Origin: Lysobacter_C viscosus
GTDB taxonomy: Bacteria > Pseudomonadota > Gammaproteobacteria > Xanthomonadales > Xanthomonadaceae
Length of the DNA stretch: 64,000 bases
Direction of reading: 5' to 3'
Assembly (NCBI RefSeq): GCF_046600715.1
Contig: NZ_JBJMAV010000001.1
Location: 496,001-560,000, forward strand
The notes beneath the pieces are model-generated. The model saw nothing but the letters and a program-made list of their open reading frames with translations. It had not been told where the DNA came from and did no database searches. This document shows, piece by piece, positions 29,120 to 38,229 of this stretch. How positions within the stretch are numbered: the stretch's first letter is position 1; the number at the start of each line of letters is the position of its first letter. The translations under genes were made by a program, and so were the position numbers.

Positions 29120-30030
29120 TGACCGCCACTGACGAAAACCGCTTCCGGGTCGAGACGGTCGAGTACGAGCCGGCGCTGCCCGAACTGCGGGTGGTCCGCG
29201 AAACCGTGTTCGTGCACGAGCAGCAGGTCCCGCTTGACCTGGAGTGGGATGCGCTCGACCCGCGCTGCGTCCACGTGCTGGCGCGGGACGCCGCCGGCAA
29301 CCCCATCGGTACCGGCCGGCTGACGCCCGAACGCAAGATCGGCCGCATGGCGGTGATTGCCGGCTGGCGCGGCCGCGGCGTCGGTGATGCGCTTCTGGCG
29401 GCCCTGCTGGAGGCGGCGCGCGGGCACGGGTGGCGCGAAGTGTCGTTGAACGCCCAGGTCTCCGCGCTCGACTTCTATGCCCGCCACGGTTTCCTGCCGC
29501 AGGGCGAGCGTTTCGACGAAGCAGGCATCGAGCACCAGTCCATGCGCCTGCTGCTGGATTCGCCCAACCCGGTGGAATTTCGCGAGGCGGCGATTGCCGC
29601 CAGCATCGGCGTGATCGCCGGCGCCCGGCGATACCTCCACATCTACACCCGCGAGCTGGACCCCGGGCTGCTCGATGCCCCGGGCGTGCTGGCCGCGCTG
29701 CGCCGGCTTGCCACGCGTGGCGGCGAGACCCAGATCCTGCTGCACGACGCGGCCAATCCCCAGCGCCGCGGCGCGCCGCTGATCGCACTGGGGCAGCGCC
29801 TGCCCAGCGCATTCGCCTTCCGCGTGATCGAGGAGCCGGTCGACCTGGAGTATCCCTCCGCCTACATGGTCAACGACGCGGGCGGGTATCTGTTCCGCCC
29901 GCTGGGCCACCGCTCGGACGGCGAGACCCGGTTGGATGCACCGGGCCGTGCCCGGCAGCTGCGTTCGACGTTCGACGAGCCTTGGCAACGCGCCCGCCCG
30001 TGCAGCGAGTTCCGCGCGCTGGGGATCTGA
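29119..30030 (+). CDS. GNAT acetyltransferase with a C-terminal PLD-like domain
   Basis: A 303-residue two-part protein. The first 150 residues form a GNAT acetyltransferase with the acetyl-CoA loop AGWRGRGVGDALLAAL and an FYARHGFLPQGERFDEAGI segment. From about residue 155 a second region (RRYLHIYTRELDPGLLD, ETQILLHD, YMVNDAGGYLFRP) looks like a non-catalytic phospholipase-D-like fold without the HKD motif. Both parts are conserved in position with the gene before it, whose stop codon overlaps this start (TGATG). The substrate is unknown; the coupling to a ribosomal oxygenase suggests, but does not show, a role in protein modification. Confidence 0.85.
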   Translation: MTATDENRFRVETVEYEPALPELRVVRETVFVHEQQVPLDLEWDALDPRCVHVLARDAAGNPIGTGRLTPERKIGRMAVIAGWRGRGVGDALLAALLEAARGHGWREVSLNAQVSALDFYARHGFLPQGERFDEAGIEHQSMRLLLDSPNPVEFREAAIAASIGVIAGARRYLHIYTRELDPGLLDAPGVLAALRRLATRGGETQILLHDAANPQRRGAPLIALGQRLPSAFAFRVIEEPVDLEYPSAYMVNDAGGYLFRPLGHRSDGETRLDAPGRARQLRSTFDEPWQRARPCSEFRALGI

Positions 30031-30119
30031 GGCCGCGTCTGAACCGAGGGCAACCGGCGGCGATCGCAACACCGGGTCGCAGGCACGTCCCGGTTGGCCG
30101 GAGCCCCCCTGCCTGACGC

Positions 30120-30125
30120 TATAAT
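30120..30125 (+). promoter_or_regulatory. Probable -10 element of the sucA operon
   Basis: A consensus TATAAT stands 79 bases before the chosen sucA start, in GC-rich DNA where it is rare. The best -35 (TTGGCC at 30094) is 20 bases away, too far for a strong sigma-70 site, so the promoter may need an activator or use another -35. Confidence 0.5.
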
Positions 30126-30203
30126 TCGGGGTTCTTGGGCCTGTTCATGCGCTCGTGCGCCCGTTTGGCCCCGACCTCCCCTTCCGAGTCTCCCGACCCC
30201 ATC

Positions 30204-33035
30204 GTGGACAATCTGCTGAAGCACTTCTCCCAGTCCTCGCAACTTGGCGCCAACGGCGCATACATCGAAGACCTGTACGAGCAGTACCTGGTCGACCCGG
30301 AGTCGGTCGGCGCCAAGTGGCGCACCTACTTCGACGGCTTCCGGGGACGGGAAGCGGGCGACCTGCCGCACTCCGCAGCCATTGCCAGCATCGCCCAGGC
30401 CGCCAAGCGAGCCGCCAATGGCAAGCCCGCAGGGGGCTCGGGCACCGGGGACGAGCGCGAGCGCGGCGTCGGCAAGCTGATCACCGCCTACCGTTCGCGT
30501 GGCCACCTGGCGGCCAACATCGACCCGTTGGGCCTGCTGGAGAAGCCCGACGCGCCGGATTTGGCGCTGGGCTTCCACCGCCTGTCCGAAAGCGACCTGG
30601 ACGCGTCTTTCAGCACCGGGGGGCTCGCGGGCCAGGAGCGCATGAAGCTGCGCGACATCCTCGCCACGCTGAAGGCCACCTACACCGGCAGCATCGGCGC
30701 CGAGTTCATGCACATCACCGATGCCGAACAGCGCCGCTGGGTGTACGAACGGCTGGAAGCGGCTGCCGGCAAGTTCGGCTTCGGTACCGATGCGAAACGC
30801 CGCATCCTGGAACGCCTGACCGCGGCCGACGGACTTGAGCGCTACCTGGGCACCAAGTACGTCGGCCAGAAGCGTTTCTCGCTGGAAGGCGGCGATTCAC
30901 TGATCCCGCTGATGGACACCACCATTCGCCGGGCGGGCGAACAGGGCGCCCAGGACGTGGTGATCGGCATGGCCCATCGTGGCCGCCTCAACGTCCTGAT
31001 CAACACGCTCGGCAAGCCACCGCGCCAGTTGTTCGACGAATTCGAAGGCAAGTTCGAACACGTCAACCACGAACTGGCCCAGACCGGCGACGTGAAGTAC
31101 CACATGGGCTTCTCCGCCGACGTCGCCACCCCCGGCGGCCCTGTGCACCTTGCGCTGGCATTCAACCCCTCGCACCTGGAAATCGTCGACCCGGTCGTGA
31201 CCGGAAGCGTGCGTTCCCGCCAGGCCCGCCGCGGCGAATCGGGCCGTGCGCAGGTGCTGCCGGTGCTGATGCATGGCGATGCGGCCTTCGCCGGCCAGGG
31301 CGTGGTCATGGAACTGCTGCAGATGTCGCAGGCGCGCGGTTTCGCCGTCGGCGGCACGCTCCACATCGTGATCAACAACCAGGTGGGCTTCACCACCAGC
31401 GAGCGCCAGGACGCCCGTTCGACGCTGTACTGCACCGACGTGGCCAAGATGGTCGGCGCGCCGGTGCTGCACGTGAACGGCGACGACCCCGAGGCGGTGG
31501 TGTTCTGCGCCGAGCTCGCGCTGGACTTCCGCAACCGGTTCGGCAAGGACGTGGTCATCGACCTGGTCTGCTACCGCCGCCATGGCCACAACGAGGCTGA
31601 CGAGCCGGCCGCGACACAGCCGCTGATGTACCAGGTGATCCGCAAGCACCAGCCCCCGCGCGCGCTCTACGCCCAACAGCTGGTGGCCGAAGGCACGGTG
31701 ACCGAGGCCGAGGCGCAGGCGATGGTCGATGCCTACCGCGACAAGCTCGACGAGGGCGTGGTCACCACCGAGGTGGTCGAAGTGAAGCCCGACGAATTCA
31801 CGGTCGACTGGACCCGGTTCCTGAAGGGGAAGCTGGGCGACACGGTCGACACCACCTTCAAGCGCAATGAGCTGGACCGCCTCGCCACGGCGATCAACAC
31901 GATCCCGGATGGCACCCGCCTGCATGGGCGCGTCGCCAAGATCTACGAGGACCGCCGCCGCATGGCGGCCGGCGAACAGGGCGGCGACTGGGGCTTCGCC
32001 GAGAACCTCGCCTACGCCACCTTGCTGACCGAGGGCTACCGCCTGCGCCTGGTGGGCCAGGACAGCGGCCGCGGCACGTTCTTCCACCGCCACGCGATCC
32101 TCCACGACCAGGATGGGAACGAAGCACACGTCCCGCTGCGTGGGCTGGTCGAGAATCCCACCGACGTCACCATCATCGACTCGCTGCTGAGCGAAGAGGC
32201 GGTGATGGGCTTCGAGTACGGCTACTCCAGCGCCGACCCGATGACGCTGGACATCTGGGAAGCCCAGTTCGGCGACTTCGCCAACGGCGCGCAGGTCGTC
32301 ATCGACCAGTTCCTGTCCTCGGGCGAGGCGAAGTGGGGCCGCCTGTGCGGCCTGGCGCTGTTCCTGCCGCACGGCTACGAAGGCCAGGGCCCGGAGCACA
32401 GCTCGGCGCGGCTGGAGCGCTTCCTGCAGCTTTGCGCGCTGGACAACATGATGGTGTGCGTGCCGACCACCCCGGCGCAGGCGTACCACATGATCCGCCG
32501 CCAGATGCACATGGGCACCCGCAAGCCCCTGGTGGTGATGACGCCCAAGTCGCTCCTTCGCCACAAGCTCGCGGTGTCGACGATGGAGGACCTGGCCGAC
32601 GGAGGCTTCCAGACGCTGATCCCGGACACCACCTGCACGGCGAAGAAAGCCAAGCGCGTGGTCGTGTGCTCGGGCAAGGTCTATTACGACCTGGTCGAGG
32701 AAGCCAACAAGCAGGAGCTCGAGGATGTCGCGCTCGTGCGCGTAGAGCAGCTCTACCCGTTCCCGCGCGAGGAGCTCAAGTCCGAGCTCAAGCGGCTGGG
32801 CGGCGTTGCCGACGTCGTGTGGTGCCAGGAAGAGCCCCAGAACCAGGGCGCGTGGTACCAGATCCGCCACCACCTCAGCTACTGCCTGCAGGGCAAGCAG
32901 TCACTGCATTACACCGGTCGCCTGCGCTCGCCGTCACCTGCCGCCGGGCATTTCGCGGACCACGTCGTCGAGCAGGCCAAGCTGGTCGCCGATGCCCTGG
33001 TCAATCCCCTGCAGGGCGAGGACTGCGCCGAATAA
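30204..33035 (+). CDS. sucA: 2-oxoglutarate dehydrogenase E1 component
   Basis: A 943-residue thiamine-diphosphate enzyme that decarboxylates 2-oxoglutarate and passes the succinyl group to the E2 lipoyl arm. Visible elements are the N-terminal YIEDLYEQYLVDPESVGAKW, the GMAHRGRLNVL substrate loop, HGDAAFAGQGVVME and NNQVGFTTSERQDAR for cofactor binding, and a RRHGHNEADEPAATQPLMY segment. The likely start is the GTG at 30204 (VDNLLKHF), the normal N-terminus for this lineage; an ATG at 30147 would add 19 residues without homology. It is the first gene of sucA-sucB-lpdA. The E1 of this type has an acetyl-CoA site used in regulation in other bacteria. Confidence 0.96.
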   Translation: MDNLLKHFSQSSQLGANGAYIEDLYEQYLVDPESVGAKWRTYFDGFRGREAGDLPHSAAIASIAQAAKRAANGKPAGGSGTGDERERGVGKLITAYRSRGHLAANIDPLGLLEKPDAPDLALGFHRLSESDLDASFSTGGLAGQERMKLRDILATLKATYTGSIGAEFMHITDAEQRRWVYERLEAAAGKFGFGTDAKRRILERLTAADGLERYLGTKYVGQKRFSLEGGDSLIPLMDTTIRRAGEQGAQDVVIGMAHRGRLNVLINTLGKPPRQLFDEFEGKFEHVNHELAQTGDVKYHMGFSADVATPGGPVHLALAFNPSHLEIVDPVVTGSVRSRQARRGESGRAQVLPVLMHGDAAFAGQGVVMELLQMSQARGFAVGGTLHIVINNQVGFTTSERQDARSTLYCTDVAKMVGAPVLHVNGDDPEAVVFCAELALDFRNRFGKDVVIDLVCYRRHGHNEADEPAATQPLMYQVIRKHQPPRALYAQQLVAEGTVTEAEAQAMVDAYRDKLDEGVVTTEVVEVKPDEFTVDWTRFLKGKLGDTVDTTFKRNELDRLATAINTIPDGTRLHGRVAKIYEDRRRMAAGEQGGDWGFAENLAYATLLTEGYRLRLVGQDSGRGTFFHRHAILHDQDGNEAHVPLRGLVENPTDVTIIDSLLSEEAVMGFEYGYSSADPMTLDIWEAQFGDFANGAQVVIDQFLSSGEAKWGRLCGLALFLPHGYEGQGPEHSSARLERFLQLCALDNMMVCVPTTPAQAYHMIRRQMHMGTRKPLVVMTPKSLLRHKLAVSTMEDLADGGFQTLIPDTTCTAKKAKRVVVCSGKVYYDLVEEANKQELEDVALVRVEQLYPFPREELKSELKRLGGVADVVWCQEEPQNQGAWYQIRHHLSYCLQGKQSLHYTGRLRSPSPAAGHFADHVVEQAKLVADALVNPLQGEDCAE

Positions 33036-33136
33036 CACGGCGCCGCACCAGCGCCGCGCGCACGCTCGACACTCCCGGCCAGTCCGGGACCCGACATCAC
33101 CGTTTTGGATCGACCCATTTCTAAGGACGTTTTCCC

Positions 33137-34372
33137 ATGAGCACCGAAATCAAAGTCCCGGTACTGCCCGAGTCCGTGTCGGACGCCACCATCGCCACCT
33201 GGCACAAGAAGCCGGGCGACGCGGTCAAGCGCGACGAGAACCTGGTCGACCTGGAGACCGACAAGGTCGTGCTGGAGGTGCCCTCGCCCGTCGACGGCGT
33301 GCTCAAGGAGATCAAGTTCGACAGCGGCGCGACCGTGACCAGCGAGCAGGTGCTGGCCATCGTCGAGGCGGGCGCGGCAGCCCCGGCCGAGCACACGCCC
33401 GCGCCCGCCGCGTCGCCGGCAGAAGCAAAGAAGCAGGAGGCCGACACCCGGCCCGTGCAGCCCAAGGCCGAAGCCGCCAACCCTGCCTCCAAGTCATCCA
33501 AGTCATCCAAGTCGTCCAAGGGCGACGAATTGCCGCCGGGCGCACGCTTCACCGCCGCCAAGGAAGGCATCGATCCCGGGCAGGTCGAGGGCACCGGCCG
33601 CCGCGGCGCGGTGACCAAGGAAGACATCGTCAACTATGCGCGCAGCGGTGGCGTCGGCAAGGCGGGTGGCCCACGTCCCGAGGAGCGCGTGCCGATGACC
33701 CGCATGCGCGCGCGCATCGCCGAGCGCCTGATGGAGTCGAAGAACTCCACAGCCATGCTGACCTCGTTCAACGAGGTGAACCTGGGCAAGGTCATGGCCA
33801 TGCGCAAGGAACTGGGCGAGTCGTTCCAGAAGGAACACGGCATCAAGCTCGGCTTCATGAGCTTCTTCGCAAAGGCCGCCGCCAACGCGCTGTTGAAGTA
33901 CCCGCTGGTGAATGCCTCGGTCGACGGCAAGGACATCGTCTACCACGGCTATGCCGACATCTCGATCGCGGTGTCCACTGACAAGGGCCTGGTCACGCCC
34001 GTGCTGCGCAACGTGGAGCGCATGGGCTTCGCCGACGTGGAAAAGGGCATCGACGGGTTCGCCAGGGCCGCGCGAGAGGGCGGGCTCAAGCTGGAGGACC
34101 TGCAGGGCGGCACCTTCACCATCACCAACGGCGGCACCTTCGGCTCGTTGATGTCCACGCCGATCATCAATCCGCCGCAGTCGGCGATCCTCGGCATGCA
34201 CACCATCAAGGAGCGCGCGATCGTCGAGAACGGCCAGGTCATAGCCGCGCCGATGATGTACATCGCGCTGAGCTACGACCACCGCATCATCGACGGCAAG
34301 GACGCGGTGCTGTTCCTGGTCGACATCAAGAACCAGCTCGAGAACCCGCACCGCATGCTGCTGGGCATGTAA
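33137..34372 (+). CDS. sucB: Dihydrolipoyllysine-residue succinyltransferase (E2)
   Basis: A 411-residue core of the 2-oxoglutarate dehydrogenase complex. Residues 1-77 are one lipoyl domain, with Lys43 in LETDKVVLEV as the lipoylation site. A hinge of Ala/Pro/Ser/Lys follows, including three SSK repeats. The E1/E3-binding domain is at about 132-170 (PPGARFTAAKEG, VEGTGRRGAVTKEDI). The catalytic domain ends in SYDHRIIDGKDAVLFL with His382 and Asp386 as active residues. It lies 101 bases after sucA and ahead of lpdA, behind a small hairpin. Domain order and length are normal for SucB. Confidence 0.97.
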   Translation: MSTEIKVPVLPESVSDATIATWHKKPGDAVKRDENLVDLETDKVVLEVPSPVDGVLKEIKFDSGATVTSEQVLAIVEAGAAAPAEHTPAPAASPAEAKKQEADTRPVQPKAEAANPASKSSKSSKSSKGDELPPGARFTAAKEGIDPGQVEGTGRRGAVTKEDIVNYARSGGVGKAGGPRPEERVPMTRMRARIAERLMESKNSTAMLTSFNEVNLGKVMAMRKELGESFQKEHGIKLGFMSFFAKAAANALLKYPLVNASVDGKDIVYHGYADISIAVSTDKGLVTPVLRNVERMGFADVEKGIDGFARAAREGGLKLEDLQGGTFTITNGGTFGSLMSTPIINPPQSAILGMHTIKERAIVENGQVIAAPMMYIALSYDHRIIDGKDAVLFLVDIKNQLENPHRMLLGM

Positions 34373-34382
34373 TCGCCCGCGC

Positions 34383-34405
34383 AAGCCCCGCCCCGTGCGG
34401 GGCTT
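34383..34405 (+). terminator. Attenuator-like hairpin between sucB and lpdA
   Basis: A perfect 9-base stem (AAGCCCCGC) with a CCCGT loop starts 11 bases after the sucB stop and is followed by CTCGC, with no T-run. It lies inside an operon, so partial termination or messenger processing between sucB and lpdA is likely. Confidence 0.5.
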
Positions 34406-34433
34406 CTCGCAACGAGCCACAAGGAACATTGAA

Positions 34434-35876
34434 ATGAGCGAACAGCAGAACTTCGACGTCGTCGTGATCGGTGCCGGTCCCGCCGGTTACCACGCCGCGA
34501 TCCGTGCCGCCCAGCTTGGCCTGAAGACCGCCTGCATCGACGCTGCACTTGGCAAGGACGGCAAGCCGGCCCTTGGCGGCACCTGCCTGCGCGTGGGCTG
34601 CATCCCCTCCAAGGCGCTGCTGGATTCCTCGCGCCAGTTCTGGAACATGCACCACCTCTTCGACGAGCACGGCATCAGCTTCAAGGACGCGAAGATGGAC
34701 GTGTCCCAGATGGTCGGGCGCAAGGACAAGATCGTGAAGCAGTTCACCGGCGGCATCGCGATGCTGTTCAAGGCGAACAAGGTCGCCACGTTCTACGGCT
34801 TCGGCACCCTCCACAAGGGCAACGTGGTCAAGGTCAAGCAGCACGACGGCAGCGAAGTCGAGCTCAAGGGCACCAACGTGGTTATCGCGGCCGGGTCGGA
34901 TTCCATCGAGCTGCCGTTCGCGAAGTTCGACGGTGATGCCATCGTCGACAACGTCGGCGCGCTCGACTTCACCGCGGTGCCCAAGCGCCTGGGCGTGATC
35001 GGCGCCGGCGTGATCGGCCTGGAACTGGGCAGCGTGTGGAAGCGGCTGGGCGCGGAGGTCACCATCCTCGAGGCGATGCCCGAATTCCTCGCCGCCACAG
35101 ATGCGGAGGTCGCCAGGACCGCCGCCAAGGAATTCAAGAAGCAGGGCCTGGACATCAAGCTGGGCGCCAAGGTCAGCAAGGCCGAGGTCAAGTCCAAGGG
35201 CAAGTCCAAGGAAGTGCACCTCACCTACGCCGACAAGGATGGCGAGCAATCGATGGTGGTCGACAAGCTGTTGGTGGCCGTGGGCCGCAAGGCAGCGAGC
35301 AAGGGCCTGCTGGCCGATGGCACCGGCGTGAAGCTCGATGACCGCGGCCGCATCGAGGTGGATGAGCACTGCCACACCGGCGTCGACGGCGTCTGGGCGG
35401 TCGGCGACTGCGTCCGCGGGCCGATGCTGGCGCACAAGGGTTTCGAGGAAGGCATCGCCGTCGCCGAACTCATTGCCGGCCTGCCCGGCCACGTCAACCT
35501 CGATACCGTGCCCTGGGTGATCTACACCGAGCCGGAAATCGCCTGGGTCGGCAAGACGGAGCAGCAGCTCAAGGAAGAAGGCGTGCCCTACAAAACCGGC
35601 AGCTTCCCGTTCGCGGCCGTGGGCAGGGCGGTAGCCATGGGCGAGCCGGCCGGCTTCGTCAAGGTCATCGCGCACGAAGAGACCGATCGCGTCCTGGGCC
35701 TGCACCTGGTCGGTGTCGGCGTCTCCGAGCTGGTCCACGAAGGCGTGCTGACCATGGAGTTCAACGGCTCGGCCGACGACCTGGCGCGCATCTGCCACGC
35801 CCACCCGACCCTGTCGGAGGCGATCCACGATGCCGCCATGGCCGTGGACAAGCGCGCGATCCACAAGGCGAACTGA
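34434..35876 (+). CDS. lpdA: Dihydrolipoyl dehydrogenase (E3)
   Basis: A 480-residue flavoprotein that reoxidises the lipoyl arm with NAD. The FAD motif VIGAGPAGYHAA is at residues 11-22, the redox pair is Cys51 and Cys56 (GGTCLRVGCIPSKALL), a second Rossmann motif GVIGAGVIGLELGSVW binds NAD, and the C-terminal HAHPTLSEAIHDAA supplies the His-Glu pair. It is the last gene of the suc operon. Residues around 215-250 include an extra lysine-rich insert (AKVSKAEVKSKGKSKEV). An AAGGAAC site precedes the ATG. Confidence 0.97.
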   Translation: MSEQQNFDVVVIGAGPAGYHAAIRAAQLGLKTACIDAALGKDGKPALGGTCLRVGCIPSKALLDSSRQFWNMHHLFDEHGISFKDAKMDVSQMVGRKDKIVKQFTGGIAMLFKANKVATFYGFGTLHKGNVVKVKQHDGSEVELKGTNVVIAAGSDSIELPFAKFDGDAIVDNVGALDFTAVPKRLGVIGAGVIGLELGSVWKRLGAEVTILEAMPEFLAATDAEVARTAAKEFKKQGLDIKLGAKVSKAEVKSKGKSKEVHLTYADKDGEQSMVVDKLLVAVGRKAASKGLLADGTGVKLDDRGRIEVDEHCHTGVDGVWAVGDCVRGPMLAHKGFEEGIAVAELIAGLPGHVNLDTVPWVIYTEPEIAWVGKTEQQLKEEGVPYKTGSFPFAAVGRAVAMGEPAGFVKVIAHEETDRVLGLHLVGVGVSELVHEGVLTMEFNGSADDLARICHAHPTLSEAIHDAAMAVDKRAIHKAN

Positions 35877-35887
35877 GCCCGTGCCAT

Positions 35888-35916
35888 CCCGCCCCCGGCG
35901 CTGGCCGGGCGCGGGG
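35888..35916 (+). terminator. Imperfect hairpin after lpdA
   Basis: CCCGC-CCCCGGC can pair with GCCGGGC-GCGGGG around a short GCTG loop, 12 bases after the lpdA stop. It may end the suc operon transcript. The T-run is missing and the pairing has a bulge, so the call is weak. Two further short stems (CGTCCTG and GGCTGG) follow before the LOG gene. Confidence 0.35.
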
Positions 35917-36022
35917 TTCGGCCGACAGGGCTGCTCCCGTCCTGCTCTGGCCAGGACGGCTGGTCGACCGGCCAGCCGGGTCGACAAGGCTGCTGGCATG
36001 CCACCGAAACAAAGGCCCGACG

Positions 36023-36637
36023 ATGCCTGACACCCCCACCACGATCCGCTCCATCTGCGTCTACTGCGGCTCGAACGCGGGCTCCCGCCCCGCTTACACC
36101 GAACGGGCCATGGCGCTGGGCCAGCGCTTGGCTGGCGACGGCATCGCCCTGGTCTACGGGGGCGGCAACGTCGGCCTGATGGGCGTTGTTGCCGACGCGG
36201 CGCTGGAGGCTGGCGGCGAGGTGGTTGGCGTCATCCCCGAGCAGCTCGTCGGCTGGGAAGTCGCCCACCGCGGCGTCACCCGACTTGAAGTCGTCGCCAA
36301 CATGCACGAGCGCAAGGCTCGCATGTTCGACCTTGCCGACGGGTTCGTCGCCCTGCCCGGCGGCTTCGGCACGCTGGACGAAATGTTCGAGATGCTGACC
36401 TGGCGACAGCTGGGCATCGGCAACAAGCCCTGCGCGTTCCTTGATGTCGACGGCTTCTACGCACCGCTGGTATCGATGATGGACCGCATGGTCGCCGAGC
36501 GATTCCTCCATGCCGACCAGCGCCAGGACCTGTGGCACGGCGAGGATATCGACACCATGCTGGCCTGGATGCATGCATACAGCCCGGCCGGCGCGGAAAA
36601 ATGGCTGGACGAGAAGCGGCGAAAGGCATTGCGGTAA
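36023..36637 (+). CDS. LOG-family (TIGR00730) protein
   Basis: A 204-residue Rossmann-fold protein of the Lonely Guy family: SICVYCGSNAGSRPAYTERA at the start, YGGGNVGLMGVVADAAL, and the catalytic LPGGFGTLDEMFEMLTWRQLG. Members split nucleoside monophosphates into base and ribose 5-phosphate, making free cytokinins in plants and some plant-associated bacteria; in many bacteria the role is general nucleotide hydrolysis. Nothing in the sequence indicates cytokinin production here. It stands between the suc operon and the acuI gene, 54 bases upstream of the latter. Confidence 0.9.
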   Translation: MPDTPTTIRSICVYCGSNAGSRPAYTERAMALGQRLAGDGIALVYGGGNVGLMGVVADAALEAGGEVVGVIPEQLVGWEVAHRGVTRLEVVANMHERKARMFDLADGFVALPGGFGTLDEMFEMLTWRQLGIGNKPCAFLDVDGFYAPLVSMMDRMVAERFLHADQRQDLWHGEDIDTMLAWMHAYSPAGAEKWLDEKRRKALR

Positions 36638-36691
36638 CCGCCCGCGTCCCCACAGATCACCAGCCCGGCGGTCGCCGGGGCGAGGAGCCCT

Positions 36692-37696
36692 ATGGATACG
36701 TTGCCCGATACCTTCTCCGCCTTCCGCATCCACGACGATGCCGACGGCTACCGCAGTGGCCTGGAGACCATCCGGCTGGATGACCTCGCCGCGGGCGAGA
36801 TCGTCATCAGGACCGCCTACTCGTCAGTCAACTTCAAGGATGCCCTAGCCGGCACCGGGCAGGGCAAGATCCTGCGCCGTTTCCCGCTGGTGGGTGGCAT
36901 CGATGTCGCCGGCCACGTGGTGGCGTCCAGCGACCGCACGTTCAAGGAAGGTGACGCGGTAATCGTCACCGGCTGCGGCCTGAGCGAGACCCGCGACGGC
37001 GGCTATGCCGAATACGCGCGGCTGGAGTCGCGGTGGGCCATCGCGCTGCCCCGGGGCCTGAGCCTGCGCGAAAGCATGATCCTCGGTACGGCGGGCTTCA
37101 CTGCCGCACTCGCGCTACTGCGCATGGTCGAGAACCGGCAGGTGCCGGCGCTCGGCCCGTTGGCCGTCACCGGGGCCAGCGGAGGCGTCGGCTCGCTGGC
37201 GGTGGACATCTTCAGCCGTGCGGGTTTCGAGGTGCATGCCGTCAGCGGCAAGGCCGACCAAGTGGATTACCTCAAGTCGATCGGCGCCAGCGAAGTGGTC
37301 GGGCGCGATGCGCTGTCGACCCGCCGCCCGATGGAATCCGCGCGCTTTGGCGGCGGCCTGGACAATGTCGGCGGGCCGATGCTCGCCAGCCTGCTGGCCC
37401 AGACCGCTCCGTACGGCAACGTGGCAAGTGCCGGCCTGGCGGCCACGCACGTGCTGGAGAGCACCGTCATGCCGTTCATCATCCGCGGCGTGTCGCTGCT
37501 CGGGGTCGCATCGGCCGGTACCGCGCGGGACATCCGCGAGGCGGTCTGGCAGCACCTCGCCAGCGAATGGAAGCCCCGGCACCTGGAGCGCATCTGCACC
37601 CGCGAGGCCACCCTGGACCAGCTCCAGGATGTCTTCCCGGTCATGCTGGGCGGGGGATCTCTGGGTCGCACGCTGGTGCGGATCGGCGGCGGCTGA
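36692..37696 (+). CDS. acuI: Acrylyl-CoA reductase-type MDR oxidoreductase (AcuI/YhdH)
   Basis: A 334-residue medium-chain reductase/dehydrogenase without the zinc-binding cysteines. It reads SSVNFKDALAGTGQGKILRRFPLVGGIDVAGHVV near the active site and TGASGGVGSLAVDIFSRAGFEV for NADPH binding, which fits the AcuI/YhdH subfamily that reduces acryloyl-CoA to propionyl-CoA with NADPH. It probably detoxifies reactive enoyl compounds. The ATG follows GGCGAGGAGCC. It is likely cotranscribed with the LOG gene before it; a separate promoter starts the next gene. Confidence 0.9.
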   Translation: MDTLPDTFSAFRIHDDADGYRSGLETIRLDDLAAGEIVIRTAYSSVNFKDALAGTGQGKILRRFPLVGGIDVAGHVVASSDRTFKEGDAVIVTGCGLSETRDGGYAEYARLESRWAIALPRGLSLRESMILGTAGFTAALALLRMVENRQVPALGPLAVTGASGGVGSLAVDIFSRAGFEVHAVSGKADQVDYLKSIGASEVVGRDALSTRRPMESARFGGGLDNVGGPMLASLLAQTAPYGNVASAGLAATHVLESTVMPFIIRGVSLLGVASAGTARDIREAVWQHLASEWKPRHLERICTREATLDQLQDVFPVMLGGGSLGRTLVRIGGG

Positions 37697-37729
37697 AGAA
37701 GTCCAGCCGGTACACTGGGCAGCGCCGAT

Positions 37730-37757
37730 TTGCGGGGCCGCCGCGGCCAGCTACAAT
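37730..37757 (+). promoter_or_regulatory. Candidate promoter of the response-regulator gene
   Basis: TTGCGG (37730) - 16 bases - TACAAT (37752) lies 26 bases before the response-regulator ATG. The -10 element is one base off consensus and the -35 is moderate. Confidence 0.45.
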
Positions 37758-37782
37758 CGGCACCATTTCCCGGGGACTGACC

Positions 37783-38148
37783 ATGGCGCGCATTCTGATC
37801 GTGGACGACTCACCGTCCCAGCTGGTGGGCATCAAGCGCATCGTCGAAAAGCTGGGCCATGACACCGTGACCGCCGAGGATGGCGCAGCCGGCGTGGAAG
37901 CAGCCAAGCGCGAACTCCCCGACCTGGTGTTGATGGACGTGGTCATGCCGAACCTCAACGGGTTCCAGGCAACGCGGTCGATCGCGCGCGATCCCGCCAC
38001 CAAGCACATCCCGGTCGTACTGGTGACGACCAAGGACCAGGACACCGACCGGGTCTGGGGGATGCGCCAGGGCGCGAAGGCCTATATCACCAAGCCGTTC
38101 AACGAGGCCGACCTGGCCGAAGTGCTGGGGCAGCTGCTGCCCGGCTAG
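37783..38148 (+). CDS. pilH: Single-domain response regulator, PilH-like
   Basis: A 121-residue receiver domain with no output domain. The phosphorylation site is in LVLMDVVMPNLNGFQATR, the acidic pair in LIVDDSPSQ, and the conserved Thr and Lys in VVLVTTKDQDTDR and YITKPFNEADL. The sequence MARILIVDDSPSQ and WGMRQGAKAYITKPF strongly resemble PilH, which acts as a phosphate sink in type IV pilus twitching control together with PilG and the Chp kinase. No pil genes adjoin it, so the assignment rests on similarity recalled from memory. It ends in a hairpin shared with the convergent cbpA gene. Confidence 0.8.
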   Translation: MARILIVDDSPSQLVGIKRIVEKLGHDTVTAEDGAAGVEAAKRELPDLVLMDVVMPNLNGFQATRSIARDPATKHIPVVLVTTKDQDTDRVWGMRQGAKAYITKPFNEADLAEVLGQLLPG

Positions 38149-38170
38149 GACCGCCCAACCCAGCCCCGTC

Positions 38171-38201
38171 CGCGAGCGCCTCCCTTCAGGAGGCGACCGC
38201 G
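38171..38201. terminator. Bidirectional hairpin between pilH-like and cbpA-like genes
   Basis: CGCCTCC-CTTCA-GGAGGCG at 38177-38195 is extended by a CGCG/CGCG pair across a two-base internal loop. It lies between convergent genes and could serve both. Confidence 0.5.
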
Positions 38202-38229
38202 TGCCGTCACGGAAGGCGTGCCCCGCTTC

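Noticed and set aside
33487..33526. Repeated SSK codons in sucB as a repeat element
   Set aside because: They are a short in-frame flexible hinge typical of lipoyl-domain linkers, not a mobile or regulatory repeat.
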